From contig CAMATH010000025.1 of NCBI GenBank assembly GCA_945860955.1, positions 1-64,000 on the forward strand: a stretch of DNA of 64,000 nt. The letters are read 5' to 3'. Made by a program: the position numbers and the translations under genes. The stretch comes from Planctomicrobium piriforme (lineage in GTDB: Bacteria; Planctomycetota; Planctomycetia; Planctomycetales; Planctomycetaceae). The notes under the pieces were generated by a model. It was not told where the DNA came from. It saw nothing but the letters and a program-made list of their open reading frames with translations, and ran no database searches. This document shows positions 16,635 to 24,690 of the stretch, piece after piece (the first letter of the stretch is position 1; the number at the start of each line of letters is the position of its first letter).

Positions 16635-17687
16635 TTACTCCGCGTTGGGCGCGTTCCAAGAACAGAGATACATCGCCCGCGGGACGCTGGCGTCAAGCAG
16701 CGACTGCCAGGGACTCGCGGGCTCTTTGGCCTTCGCCGACCCGAGAACGATGTCGAGTACGCTGGTGGGGTGCGAATAGGTAATCACGAGGGCTTTGCTC
16801 AGCCCGGTCTTTTTTCGTAAAGCGTCGAGCGCGTCGTCTTCATAGCCGATCGCGTCGATCAGCCCGTTGCGGAGCGCGTCTTGCGCGGTGTAGATCTGGC
16901 CGGTCGCCAATTCCTGGACTTGCGAGCGATCCAGTCGGGGACGGTTCGTGTCGATCACGTCGATGAACTGCTGAAACGACTGGTCAAGAATCGCGTGCCA
17001 GACCTCGCGATCGCGATCGGTCATTTTTCGGAACGGACTTAAGGCGTCTTTGAACTCGCCCGTCTTCAGCGGTGCCGCCTCGATCCCCAGCTTCTCCGCC
17101 AATTCCGCGACTTCATAGTGCGGAATGATCACGCCGATCGAGCCGGTCCAGGTGGTTGGCTCGGCGAAGATCATCGTCTCGGGCCCGGCCCCCATCGAAA
17201 CATAATATCCCCCCGAAGCGGCCATGCTTCCCATCGAGACATAGACCGGTTTCAAAACACTCAATTCACGCAGGCGATGGAAAATCTGGTGACTGTCGGT
17301 CACAAGTCCCCCGGGACTGTCGACGGTCAGCAGCACCCCTTTCACGTAATCGTCCTCCTTCGCCCGCTTGATGTCCTCCAGCACGCGGTGCGTGAACGGC
17401 GGCATGATGGTGCCGGTGACGTGAATGATCGCCAGTTTGTCGCGGCTGAACTGATCTCCCGAATGGAACCGTTCGCTTGGCGGCTGGGTGTCGGAGAAGT
17501 ACTGCCGCTGCCGGTCGTACATCCAAACATTGACACCGATCGAAGCGATGAGCGCCAGAATCACCAAGCCCCACCAAAAGCGAGAACCCCGACCCGGTGC
17601 GGTGTGGACAATGACATGCAGCGGCCGCTCACCCGGTCCGCCGTTCCGACTTTGTGCCGCCCCCACAACTGCTTCGACGCTCATCAT
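16635..17687 (-). CDS. S49-family signal peptide peptidase (SppA-like)
   Basis: 350 residues. One N-terminal membrane anchor (FWWGLVILALIASIGVNVWMY, about 38-58) is followed by a single S49 protease domain. The family substrate-binding strand GVLLTVDSPGG is present. The catalytic pair can be assigned: Ser158 in SMAASGGYY and Lys213 in GEFKDALSPFR, which matches the spacing of the short bacillus-type SppA. It degrades leftover signal peptides in the membrane. The start has an AAGGA site upstream. A distal ALRNGLIDAIGY helix is typical. The C-terminus overlaps a repeat-like segment. Confidence 0.93.
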   Translation of the reverse strand: MMSVEAVVGAAQSRNGGPGERPLHVIVHTAPGRGSRFWWGLVILALIASIGVNVWMYDRQRQYFSDTQPPSERFHSGDQFSRDKLAIIHVTGTIMPPFTHRVLEDIKRAKEDDYVKGVLLTVDSPGGLVTDSHQIFHRLRELSVLKPVYVSMGSMAASGGYYVSMGAGPETMIFAEPTTWTGSIGVIIPHYEVAELAEKLGIEAAPLKTGEFKDALSPFRKMTDRDREVWHAILDQSFQQFIDVIDTNRPRLDRSQVQELATGQIYTAQDALRNGLIDAIGYEDDALDALRKKTGLSKALVITYSHPTSVLDIVLGSAKAKEPASPWQSLLDASVPRAMYLCSWNAPNAE

Positions 17688-17780
17688 TCAATCCTTCGGT
17701 TTCACAGGAAGGGACTGAATATACCGTGAAGGAATGTCGCCCGTCATGTAACGGGCGACATTCTCTTCGGGAATCCGGCG

Positions 17781-19238
17781 TTATCGCTGGTACACAACGC
17801 CCAATTCCCGTACTTGCCCCTTTTCCCGCCGTTTGACTGCCAGCATCACCTCCTTGGTGCCGCGAGCCGACTCCAGCGCCGACTCCAGATCCTTCAGATT
17901 CGCGATTTCCTTTCCCCCCACTGACGCGATGATGTCATAAGGGCGGACTTCCTGCTGAAATCGAGGGACGCCATTGACCTTGAGGACCAGCACCCCGCGG
18001 GTCTCCCGGCTGTAGCCGAGCTGCGTCAGCAACTCTTCCGACAGGTCATGAACGGTTAAGCCAAGCTGATCGAGCTGTGTCCCTTCGTCCTGCATTTGCG
18101 GACCGGCGGCGCGGTCGAGCTGTTCCCGGTCGCCCACAACCACATCAATCGTGAGGTGTTTGCCCCCCCGGAAGATCACCACTTTGACTTTCCGATTTAC
18201 GGGGGTCAGGCTCACCAGATTGATCAAGTGGTTCTCGTCCTGAACTTCGGTCCCGTCGAACGTCAGAACAACGTCATCCACCAGCAGCTTAGCGCGGGCT
18301 GCGGGTGTCCCCGGATTCACCTTCAACACACGCGCCCCTTTCGGACGATCGAGTTTCAGTGCCGCCGCGCTCTCGGTGTTGAAGTCGGGATCCAGCGAAA
18401 CCCCCAAGTACGCCCGGACGACTTTGCCGGTTGTCAGCAATTGGTCGATAACCGTTTGCACCAGTTTGCTGGGAATACTGAATCCAATTCCTTCGTTCCC
18501 TCCGCTATTCGACGCGATCGCCGAGTTGATTCCAATCACCGCCCCTTGCATGTCAATCAACGGTCCGCCGCTGTTCCCTGGGTTGATGGCAGCGTCAGTC
18601 TGCAGAAAGTCCTGATTGAGCATGTCGGTCGTTTCGCTGATTTTCAGCGACCGCCGCCCCTTCGCGCTGATGATCCCCAGTGTCGTCGATTGGCTCAATC
18701 CAAACGGACTTCCCATCGCCAGTACCAGATGCCCGATTTGCAGCTTGTCGCTGTCGCCCAGCCTGGCCGCCGTCAGATCGCGCTCTGCCAGCAGCAAAAC
18801 CGCGACATCGGTCGGGCGGTCTTCCAATTTGCGAACCGGGTGCAATACCCGCTTGTCGTGCAGATGGACAGAAATGTCGGCGACTTCGGTCCCGTCAACG
18901 ACATGGCTGTTCGTCACCACGATGAACTCCCCCGGCCGGGGAGAAGCCAAGATGACCCCCGAACCCGTTTCGTCCGCCCGACGCCCCCGGATTGTCCGCC
19001 GCTGGGTCTCGATATGTACGACGCTAGGAGTCGTGAGCCGCACGATCTTCGCGTAGAGTTCGCTCGACTTCAGCAGCGGAGATTCCGGATCGGCCAGCTC
19101 TCGCCGGGCGGCCTCTGTGCGCCCCGAGTCTTGCGCCTCGAGCGGGGCGACTCCCGGCAGGGGAAATCCCAACCGTCCCAGAAAGAGACCCAGGCACAAC
19201 AGGTTGGCGCACAGCAGAAACCGGGACGCAGTTTTCAT
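17781..19238 (-). CDS. HtrA/Deg-family serine protease with two PDZ domains
   Basis: 485 residues from ATG 19238, which follows GAGGGG. An N-terminal hydrophobic stretch (FLLCANLLCLGLFLGRLGF) is a signal or anchor. The trypsin-like domain carries the triad His112 (NSHVVDG), Asp144 (PTDVAVL) and Ser223 (GNSGGP). PDZ1 lies at about 280-375 (RAYLGVSLDPDF... KGARVLKVNPGTPAARA) and PDZ2 at about 395-480 (RGVLVLKVNGVPRF... YDIIASVGGKEI). These are envelope quality-control proteases that degrade misfolded exported proteins. It lies between SppA-like and DksA-like genes on the same strand. Confidence 0.95.
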   Translation of the reverse strand: MKTASRFLLCANLLCLGLFLGRLGFPLPGVAPLEAQDSGRTEAARRELADPESPLLKSSELYAKIVRLTTPSVVHIETQRRTIRGRRADETGSGVILASPRPGEFIVVTNSHVVDGTEVADISVHLHDKRVLHPVRKLEDRPTDVAVLLLAERDLTAARLGDSDKLQIGHLVLAMGSPFGLSQSTTLGIISAKGRRSLKISETTDMLNQDFLQTDAAINPGNSGGPLIDMQGAVIGINSAIASNSGGNEGIGFSIPSKLVQTVIDQLLTTGKVVRAYLGVSLDPDFNTESAAALKLDRPKGARVLKVNPGTPAARAKLLVDDVVLTFDGTEVQDENHLINLVSLTPVNRKVKVVIFRGGKHLTIDVVVGDREQLDRAAGPQMQDEGTQLDQLGLTVHDLSEELLTQLGYSRETRGVLVLKVNGVPRFQQEVRPYDIIASVGGKEIANLKDLESALESARGTKEVMLAVKRREKGQVRELGVVYQR

Positions 19239-19313
19239 GGTGTCACCCCTCGGGTCACGAGGGGCCGGGGGGTGCCGTGGTCTGTGCCACCACGGCACCC
19301 GACTCACGCGACG

Positions 19314-19769
19314 TTAATCAACCGGGACGTCCAGATCGTGAATGGTGAGTTCACGGTCCGACAAGCGGCCTTCGTAATCGGACAGCGACTCCCAGTTTTC
19401 GCTCGCATCGTCCGAGTATCCGCCCCGCAGCTCCTGCTTCTGACGGCAGTCGATGCAGACGGTGGTATTGGGAATCGCCTTCAACCGGGCGGCGGGAATC
19501 GCGTCGCCACAGACCTCGCAACGCCCATACCGACCTGTTTTGAGCAGGTGGATGGCGTGTTCGATCTGTTCCAGTTCACGACTTTCAAAAGCCGCCAATT
19601 GACTGTGCATCTCGTTTTGGCTGTCGTCAAGTGCGGCGTCGGCAAGATCTCCACCCAAGTGGTCGGGAGAGACCGAATCGTCCAGCTCCATCAACAGTTG
19701 CTTGCGCAAGGCGTCACGTTTGGCGACCAGACTCTTGTGCAATCGCAGCAGCGCGTCTTTCCGGGGCAT
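19314..19769 (-). CDS. TraR/DksA-type C4 zinc-finger protein
   Basis: 151 residues from ATG 19769, which has a strong GGAAGGAG site. The protein is a long helical hairpin (about 5-75) followed by a C4 zinc finger (Cys84, Cys87, Cys105, Cys108 in CEVCG and CIDC), as in DksA/TraR proteins that enter the RNA polymerase secondary channel. The helix tip has DD/ED acidic residues (ELDDSVSPD), but the canonical DksA tip pair cannot be judged by eye. An acidic C-terminal tail of 40 residues follows. The frame extends upstream to 20054, but the extra part lies beyond a good start and looks non-coding. Confidence 0.88.
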   Translation of the reverse strand: MPRKDALLRLHKSLVAKRDALRKQLLMELDDSVSPDHLGGDLADAALDDSQNEMHSQLAAFESRELEQIEHAIHLLKTGRYGRCEVCGDAIPAARLKAIPNTTVCIDCRQKQELRGGYSDDASENWESLSDYEGRLSDRELTIHDLDVPVD

Positions 19770-20189
19770 TTCCTGTTCTCCTTCCGATGGCGTTCGCGAA
19801 GAAGCGTCATCTGTTCCTGGGTAATCATACGCCGGGTCTGGGACAAACGACGGGTCGTGTGGCGTTCGACACCCGTCGTTCATACATTGGACACAGCGTA
19901 AGTGTTCCCAGTTCCCTGTTTTATGACGATTTGTCTGATTTGTAACGGCGTTGAAAACGCCGCAAAAATCGCACTTGACGTCGTTTCGACGATTCTCGGG
20001 GACAGGAACACATATTCCGGTGTTCACGTTCCCGGGATTTTTCCGGGACGTCACTCGTCTTTACGATCGTCGACCGCCCGGAACGGGAATCATGGAATCT
20101 TGAGCCAGGACCGGTTCCCAGTGTTTTTTCCGCCCCTTCGCAGTGTATAAGTTCCGCAGACAAACCCTTCGGACAGTCTCGATTCTCAC
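19770..20189. other. Divergent intergenic region with two hairpins
   Basis: This gap lies between the DksA-type gene (leftward) and the SGNH-like gene (rightward), so it should hold both promoters. Two perfect hairpins are visible: AACGACGGGT/ACCCGTCGTT (19846-19855 with 19871-19880) and CGGCGTT-GAA-AACGCCG (19946-19962). Neither has a T run. A TATAAG at about 20146 could be a -10 box for the rightward gene, but I see no convincing -35 partner. Confidence 0.45.
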
Positions 20190-21932
20190 ATGCACACCAC
20201 AATTCGCCTCATCCGGACACTCACGCTCACCTGCCTGTGTTTCGCCGCCGCCTGCCTGGCGGGTTCTGCCACGCGTCTGGCGGCCGACGAACCGCAATGG
20301 ATGTGGTCGACGCCCGAAGCGGCGACCAAAGCCCCCGCCGGCCGGGTTTTCTTTCGGAAGACCGTCGACGTTCCGGCCCTGGAGTCGGCGCAGATCGAAA
20401 TCGCCTGCGACAACGTCTATGCACTGTTCATCAACAACGACCGGGTCGGGGCGGGAATCGACTGGCAGGAACTCGACGCTTATGACATCACGAAATCGCT
20501 CCGCGTCGGGAAAAACAGCATCGCCATTCTGGCCGAAAATGGTGGTGACGGTCCCGCCGGCTTAGTGATTCGCCTGTCGTTGAAGCCCAAAACGGGCGAG
20601 ACGATTTCTCACCACAGTGGGAAGGGGTGGAAATTCAGCCCGCGGGAAGTCCCCGGCTGGCGCGAGGTCGCGTTCGAAGACTCCGCCTGGCAACCGGCCG
20701 TTCCCCTTGGAACGATTGGCAAAACCGCCCCGTGGGGACAGATCCAACGTCGCGAACGTGGGTCGGCAACGCCGGAATTCGTCCGCAAAGAACGTCCGGA
20801 GGGCATTTTCCAGCTCTTGGACGGCGACCGCGTCGTCTTCCTGGGGGACACCCTGGTCGAACGGGCGAGCCGGGATGACTTCTGGGAGTCGATTCTGACC
20901 GCCCGCTTCCCCGATCGGAATATCACCTTCCGCAACCTCGGTTGGAGTGGCGATACTGTGGGGGGTGACGCCCGAGCCGGGTTCGGAACCGTGGAAGATG
21001 GCTACCAGCAGCTCAAATCCCAAGTGTATTTCGCCCGGCCAACGGTTGTTTTCGTCGGTTATGGTTCCGCTTCGTCGTTTGAAGGCGAGGCCGGGTTGCC
21101 GAAATTCGAACAGGGACTGAATCGGCTGCTCGACGATCTCGCCGTCACCAAGGCCGAAATCGTGCTGCTGTCCCCCCTGCGACATGAACACCAGCCCAAA
21201 CCGCTGCCCGACCCGGCGAAACACAATCGCGACCTCGAGCGCTACACAGCGGCGATCCGCACAATCGCCAAATCCCGTGGGACACATTTCGTCGACCTGT
21301 ACTCCGACCTGATCAGCACCAGCATGGTCGCCCCGGGGACCGCGTTGACGGACAATGGGATACACTTGAATGCGAAGGGATACTTGAAATTCGCCTCGGA
21401 GTTCGAATCGCGCATTGGCTGGTCACTCCCCCAGGTCGATCTCGTTCTGACAGCACGGGGCAAAGTGACGAAAGATGTCGGGGTCAATGTCGGGAGCATT
21501 GACGCCAACGCGAGCGGTTTGAGATTCACCGTTTCCAACTCCCGGTTGCCGACGTCGTCGATGGGCATCGGGCAGCCGCCGCGATTGAAGATTACCGAAC
21601 TGCCAGAAGGGAATTGGGTCTTGTCGTCGGGGGGCCAACCGCTGGTAACCAAAACCAGTGGCGAATGGGCACGAGGAGTCGAATTGACGAACGGCCCCGG
21701 CTTCGACCGGTTTGAGACATTGCGGTCGACGATCCGAGAAAAGAACCAGCTCTACTTCCATCGTTGGCGGCCGCAGAACGAGACCTATCTGTTCGGATTT
21801 CGCAAGAACGAACAGGGACAGAACGGCAAAGAGATCCCGATGTTCGATCCGCTGGTTGAAAAGCTCGAGAAACAAATCGCCGACCTGCGGCGGCCGACGG
21901 AAGATGTGTTGGAACTGCGCCGGGTAGAATAG
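20190..21932 (+). CDS. Secreted SGNH/GDSL-hydrolase-like protein with altered active site
   Basis: 580 residues. A signal peptide (residues 1-32) is followed by a jelly-roll, CBM-like N-terminal domain (about 35-160: MWSTPEAATKAPAGRVFFRK, INNDRVGAG) and an SGNH-fold domain from about 215 to 405. In block I the usual GDS is GDT (Thr221), block II reads NLGWSGD, and block III (normally GxND) is GYGSASSFEG. The last block is DNGIHLNAKGY with His392. The nucleophilic serine is therefore missing, so esterase activity is doubtful. The C-terminal 170 residues form a further beta-rich region. Many planctomycete relatives are annotated as GDSL-family proteins. Confidence 0.85.
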   Translation: MHTTIRLIRTLTLTCLCFAAACLAGSATRLAADEPQWMWSTPEAATKAPAGRVFFRKTVDVPALESAQIEIACDNVYALFINNDRVGAGIDWQELDAYDITKSLRVGKNSIAILAENGGDGPAGLVIRLSLKPKTGETISHHSGKGWKFSPREVPGWREVAFEDSAWQPAVPLGTIGKTAPWGQIQRRERGSATPEFVRKERPEGIFQLLDGDRVVFLGDTLVERASRDDFWESILTARFPDRNITFRNLGWSGDTVGGDARAGFGTVEDGYQQLKSQVYFARPTVVFVGYGSASSFEGEAGLPKFEQGLNRLLDDLAVTKAEIVLLSPLRHEHQPKPLPDPAKHNRDLERYTAAIRTIAKSRGTHFVDLYSDLISTSMVAPGTALTDNGIHLNAKGYLKFASEFESRIGWSLPQVDLVLTARGKVTKDVGVNVGSIDANASGLRFTVSNSRLPTSSMGIGQPPRLKITELPEGNWVLSSGGQPLVTKTSGEWARGVELTNGPGFDRFETLRSTIREKNQLYFHRWRPQNETYLFGFRKNEQGQNGKEIPMFDPLVEKLEKQIADLRRPTEDVLELRRVE

Positions 21933-21950
21933 CGGTCTTGATTTGGGGCG

Positions 21951-22508
21951 ATGTTCCATATCGGCGTAAACAGGTACAATCGCCGGTTCTCCTTGTTGCG
22001 TTCAAGCGATGTGGTAATGCAGACTCGGCGAGTTGTCCCTGTACAGCAGTTGTTGTCAACTCCAGAGAAGTTGCATGGCGCGATATGGCAACAGTTGATT
22101 TGCGATTCCCGACTCACCGGAGAATCCGTTTCATTGCGGGAGTTTTATTGGTATTATTCCTTTGTAATTGACGTCGAAATGAGCGGGTTTGGAAAGTACA
22201 TGCGAGTCGTCGTCGAACGAGATTGCGATCGACTACATAAGACAAGGAACGCACTTCGGCATTTTGGACTGGGAGAATTATTTGAGCTGCATGAGCGCGC
22301 AGTAGAAATGTCGATTGGATACTTCGAGAGGGCGTTAGAGATTCTGAAGGGCAATAATGTTGGTGAATGGGAGAGCCCACTTCCTCAACTGCTGGCGAAT
22401 GAAGTGGAACTGAATCGGCTGTTTCGTGAACAGTATCATGATTGCCTGACTCGCGTCGCGTCACACATTGGCGAACACATTGAAGAATTTAGTATTGAGA
22501 GTCGTTGA
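21951..22508 (+). CDS. DMP19/DUF4375-like protein, AT-rich gene
   Basis: 185 residues with no signal peptide. The segment SLREFYWYYSFVIDVEMSGFGKYM followed by a helix and RNALRHFGLGELFELHERAVEM resembles the DMP19-like DUF4375 pattern (here ...EVxNGGFxQYFxN... with altered GGF), so membership is tentative. The coding sequence is visibly AT-richer than its neighbours, which may mean recent transfer. It starts 19 bases after the SGNH-like gene. Several in-frame starts exist (21951, 22017), and the first 25 residues may not belong. A second, clearer DUF4375 protein is at 51064. Confidence 0.6.
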   Translation: MFHIGVNRYNRRFSLLRSSDVVMQTRRVVPVQQLLSTPEKLHGAIWQQLICDSRLTGESVSLREFYWYYSFVIDVEMSGFGKYMRVVVERDCDRLHKTRNALRHFGLGELFELHERAVEMSIGYFERALEILKGNNVGEWESPLPQLLANEVELNRLFREQYHDCLTRVASHIGEHIEEFSIESR

Positions 22509-22509
22509 C

Positions 22510-22572
22510 ATCAAGCGGCGCCGATCAGGCAGCGGTTGTCGATCAGCTCTTCCTGACGGGCGCGGCTCTGGC
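22510..22572. repeat. Degenerate member of the GCGGTTGTCG/CTTCCTGACGGGCGCGGCTC hairpin family
   Basis: It contains CAGCGGTTGTCGATCAGC and CTTCCTGACGGGCGCGGCTC, the latter matching the right arm of the hairpin at 5221 with one change. The left arm has decayed. The following 200 bases (to 22785) hold another short palindrome (GCGCACTCGGAGAGTGCG at about 22697) and no gene. Confidence 0.6.
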
Positions 22573-22785
22573 ACGTGTCACCCGAGTCAACCCGCGAGTA
22601 CCTCCGACTTCCCGCCGCACCGTGAAAATCCGCGTTTCGAGGAGAGGTTGCGCCAGCCCCGAGTGCGTCGAGGGATGAAGCTCGCACAGCGGGCCGCGCA
22701 CTCGGAGAGTGCGGGCTACATTCGGCGAACGACGGCCGCCGCCAGAAATGCCTGCTTTCGACCGATCGAAGCCTGTCCCGTCAGA

Positions 22786-22814
22786 TTGACGACGCGTTCC
22801 AAGTCGCCTATATT
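22786..22814 (+). promoter_or_regulatory. Predicted sigma-70-type promoter of the cimA leader
   Basis: TTGACG (22786-22791), 17-base spacer, TATATT (22809-22814). Optimal spacing and good boxes, with the expected start point at about 22821. It lies 58 bases before the leader-peptide ATG and 266 bases before the cimA start, so the message has a long leader containing the attenuator. Confidence 0.6.
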
Positions 22815-22871
22815 TGACGGCGCGATGGATTGCCATCGTATCGTACGAGGTCTTCACTCCCAGCCTGCTTC

Positions 22872-22970
22872 ATGTTCTGCGAATTCGTCCACCACTCAGT
22901 CGTCGCGCACCGTACCGATGCTGGCATCGTGCGGATTGTCGTGATTATTGGACGAATCGTCCCGACCTGA
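22872..22970 (+). CDS. Ile/Val-rich leader peptide of the cimA attenuator
   Basis: A 32-residue frame ATG 22872 to TGA 22968-22970. The last 15 residues are GIVRIVVIIGRIVPT; in total it has five Ile and seven Val, with nine of them in the final 14 codons (ATC GTG, ATT GTC GTG ATT ATT, ATC GTC). The two other frames across the stretch are not enriched in these residues. The stop lies inside RNA segment 1 of the attenuator. No Shine-Dalgarno is visible at 22872 (GTG 22929 is a shorter alternative start). The composition fits a sensor of charged tRNA-Ile and tRNA-Val, as in ilv leaders of other bacteria, and the gene downstream makes an isoleucine precursor. Confidence 0.75.
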   Translation: MFCEFVHHSVVAHRTDAGIVRIVVIIGRIVPT

Positions 22971-23042
22971 GGCGTGGCCCCTGTTCCGCACTTTCAACCG
23001 CCCCTCAGGTCGCCGACCTGAGGGGCGGTTTTCGTTTGTTTT
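22963..23042 (+). promoter_or_regulatory. Transcription attenuator (antiterminator/terminator switch) of cimA
   Basis: Three segments can be drawn. Segment 1 is CGACCTGAGG (22963-22972), segment 2 contains CCTCAGGTCG (23003-23012) and segment 3 is the 3' arm of the terminator. Segments 1:2 pair 10 of 10. Segments 2:3 form the 16-bp terminator at 22996-23030. The two pairings share bases 23003-23011, so they exclude each other. The leader stop codon TGA (22968) is in segment 1. A ribosome that reaches the stop covers segment 1 and lets the terminator form; a ribosome stalled on the Ile/Val codons at about 22935-22949 leaves segment 1 free for the antiterminator. Confidence 0.78.
22996..23042 (+). 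terminator. Intrinsic terminator in the cimA leader
   Basis: Perfect stem of 16 bp (22996-23011 with 23015-23030; arm AACCGCCCCTCAGGTC), loop GCC, followed by TTTTCGTTTGTTTT. It lies upstream of the cimA start at 23080 and has no other gene end nearby on the plus strand except at 22508, so it is best read as the off-state of the attenuator. Confidence 0.85.
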
Positions 23043-23079
23043 CCAACACTTCGCAACTCAATTTCCTTGAGGCGTTTTC

Positions 23080-24690
23080 GTGGCCCAGATCGAGCTGTAC
23101 GACACCACCCTGCGCGACGGTAGCCAGGGAGAAGGCATTTCCTTCTCTTTGGAGGACAAGCTGCAGATTACGGCGCGGCTCGACGCCTTGGGTTTCGATT
23201 ACATCGAAGGGGGCTACCCGCTCTCGAATCCCAAGGATGCCGAGTATTTTGAACGCGTCCGCGATTTGAATATCACTCACGCGACCGTCGCCGCTTTTGG
23301 CATGACCCGCCGGCGTGGCTGCGCCCCCGAAGATGACATCGGAATGAAGGCTCTGGTCGCTTCCCAGGCGAAAACCATCACCATTGTGGGCAAGACCTGG
23401 GATCTGCACGTCCACGAGGTACTTCAGGTCGACGAAGCCGAGAACCTCGCGATGATCAAGGATTCGGTCGGCTGGCTCGCCAGCCAGGGGAGGGAGTTGC
23501 TGTACGATGCCGAACACTTTTTCGACGGCTACTTCGCCAATCCCGAATTCGCGCTAAAAACGATTGTGGCCGCCCAGGACGCCGGTGCGCGTATGGTCAT
23601 TCTGTGCGACACCAACGGTGGCCGACTTCCCGAACATGTCGCCGAGGCGGTTGCCGCCGCGCGACGGGCACTGAAGATTCCAGTCGGTATCCACTGCCAC
23701 AACGACTGCGATCTGGCGGTCGCCAATTCGCTGGCTGCGGTCGACGCCGGGGCGATCCAAGTGCAGGGAACGATCAATGGAATTGGCGAACGGTGCGGGA
23801 ATGCGGATCTGATCAGTCTGGCGGCCAATCTGGCGCTCAAGAAGACGGGGTTTCAAGTGCTGCGCACGACCGATGGTGTCAAACATCTGACGGAGTTGTC
23901 GCGGTACGTCTACGAACTCGCCAACATGAATTTCCGATCGAATCAGCCGTTCGTCGGAACGAGCGCGTTCGCCCACAAGGGGGGAATGCACGTCAGCGCG
24001 GTCAACAAGCTGGCGAGCAGCTACGAGCACATTCCTCCCGAGAAGGTGGGCAATGTCCGCCGGGTTCTGGTCAGCGAGCTGTCTGGCCGTTCCAACATCG
24101 TCGCCAAGACCACCAAGTTTCAACTGCAGCATGACTCGCAGTTGATGGCGAAAATTCTCGACAACGTGATGACCCTGGAGGCGAAAGGCTACCAATTCGA
24201 AGCCGCCGAGGCGTCGTTCGATTTACTGGTCACGAAAGTCGCCGGCACCTACAAGCCGAAATTCGAACGGATTCATTACCGCGTCAACGTGATGACGAAC
24301 GAGGGGGCCGAGCCGTTGACGGAAGCGACAGTCAAACTCCAGGTTGGCGGCCGTACGGAACATGTCGTCGGCGAAGGAGACGGCCCGGTGAACGCGCTCG
24401 ACCAGGCGTTGCGTAAGGCGCTCGAACCGACCTACCGCCGACTGTTGGAAATCAAACTTGTCGACTACAAGGTACGAGTCATCAACTCCGCCGAGGGGAC
24501 AGCCGCCCGGGTGCGTGTGGTGATTGAATGTCGGGACGAGAAAGATGTCTGGAGTACCATCGGCGTGAGTGAGAATGTCATTGAGGCGAGCTGGCTGGCG
24601 CTGGTCGACAGCATTGAATACAAACTGTTCAAGGACGACGGTGTACTGGGAGATTCGATTACCCCTCTGGAAGTCGGCTCCCAAGGATGA
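23080..24690 (+). CDS. cimA: Citramalate synthase (LeuA-related)
   Basis: 536 residues from GTG 23080. It condenses pyruvate with acetyl-CoA to (R)-citramalate, the first step of the threonine-independent route to 2-oxobutanoate and isoleucine. The catalytic TIM barrel begins ELYDTTLRDGSQGEGISFS (with the Arg-Asp pair and metal Asp), and the metal-binding HCHNDCDLAVANS and NGIGERCGNADL follow. The substrate segment IEGGYPLSNPKD is typical of the CimA-like branch rather than 2-isopropylmalate synthase. The C-terminal 150 residues form the LeuA regulatory domain, which implies end-product feedback. Transcription is predicted to be controlled by the leader attenuator. The small membrane gene overlaps its stop (ATGA), and valS follows. 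Confidence 0.93.
   Translation: MAQIELYDTTLRDGSQGEGISFSLEDKLQITARLDALGFDYIEGGYPLSNPKDAEYFERVRDLNITHATVAAFGMTRRRGCAPEDDIGMKALVASQAKTITIVGKTWDLHVHEVLQVDEAENLAMIKDSVGWLASQGRELLYDAEHFFDGYFANPEFALKTIVAAQDAGARMVILCDTNGGRLPEHVAEAVAAARRALKIPVGIHCHNDCDLAVANSLAAVDAGAIQVQGTINGIGERCGNADLISLAANLALKKTGFQVLRTTDGVKHLTELSRYVYELANMNFRSNQPFVGTSAFAHKGGMHVSAVNKLASSYEHIPPEKVGNVRRVLVSELSGRSNIVAKTTKFQLQHDSQLMAKILDNVMTLEAKGYQFEAAEASFDLLVTKVAGTYKPKFERIHYRVNVMTNEGAEPLTEATVKLQVGGRTEHVVGEGDGPVNALDQALRKALEPTYRRLLEIKLVDYKVRVINSAEGTAARVRVVIECRDEKDVWSTIGVSENVIEASWLALVDSIEYKLFKDDGVLGDSITPLEVGSQG

Noticed and set aside
16220-16696. 158-codon minus-strand frame upstream-overlapping the SppA-like gene end
   Set aside because: Contains palindromic repeat sequence, overlaps the S49 peptidase C-terminus and shows no family pattern.
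18096-19901. 601-codon open frame antisense to the HtrA and DksA-type genes
   Set aside because: Spans two well-supported genes on the other strand and shows only Arg/Gln/Val-rich shadow sequence.
22996-23042. Terminator belonging to the DMP19-like gene upstream (22508)
   Set aside because: It is almost 490 bases from that stop, beyond a good promoter and the leader frame, and its 5' arm is complementary to the leader's end, so an attenuator is the better reading.
22814-23269. 151-codon frame crossing the cimA leader and start
   Set aside because: It runs through the terminator hairpin and into cimA in the wrong frame; the Ile/Val-rich leader is in another frame.
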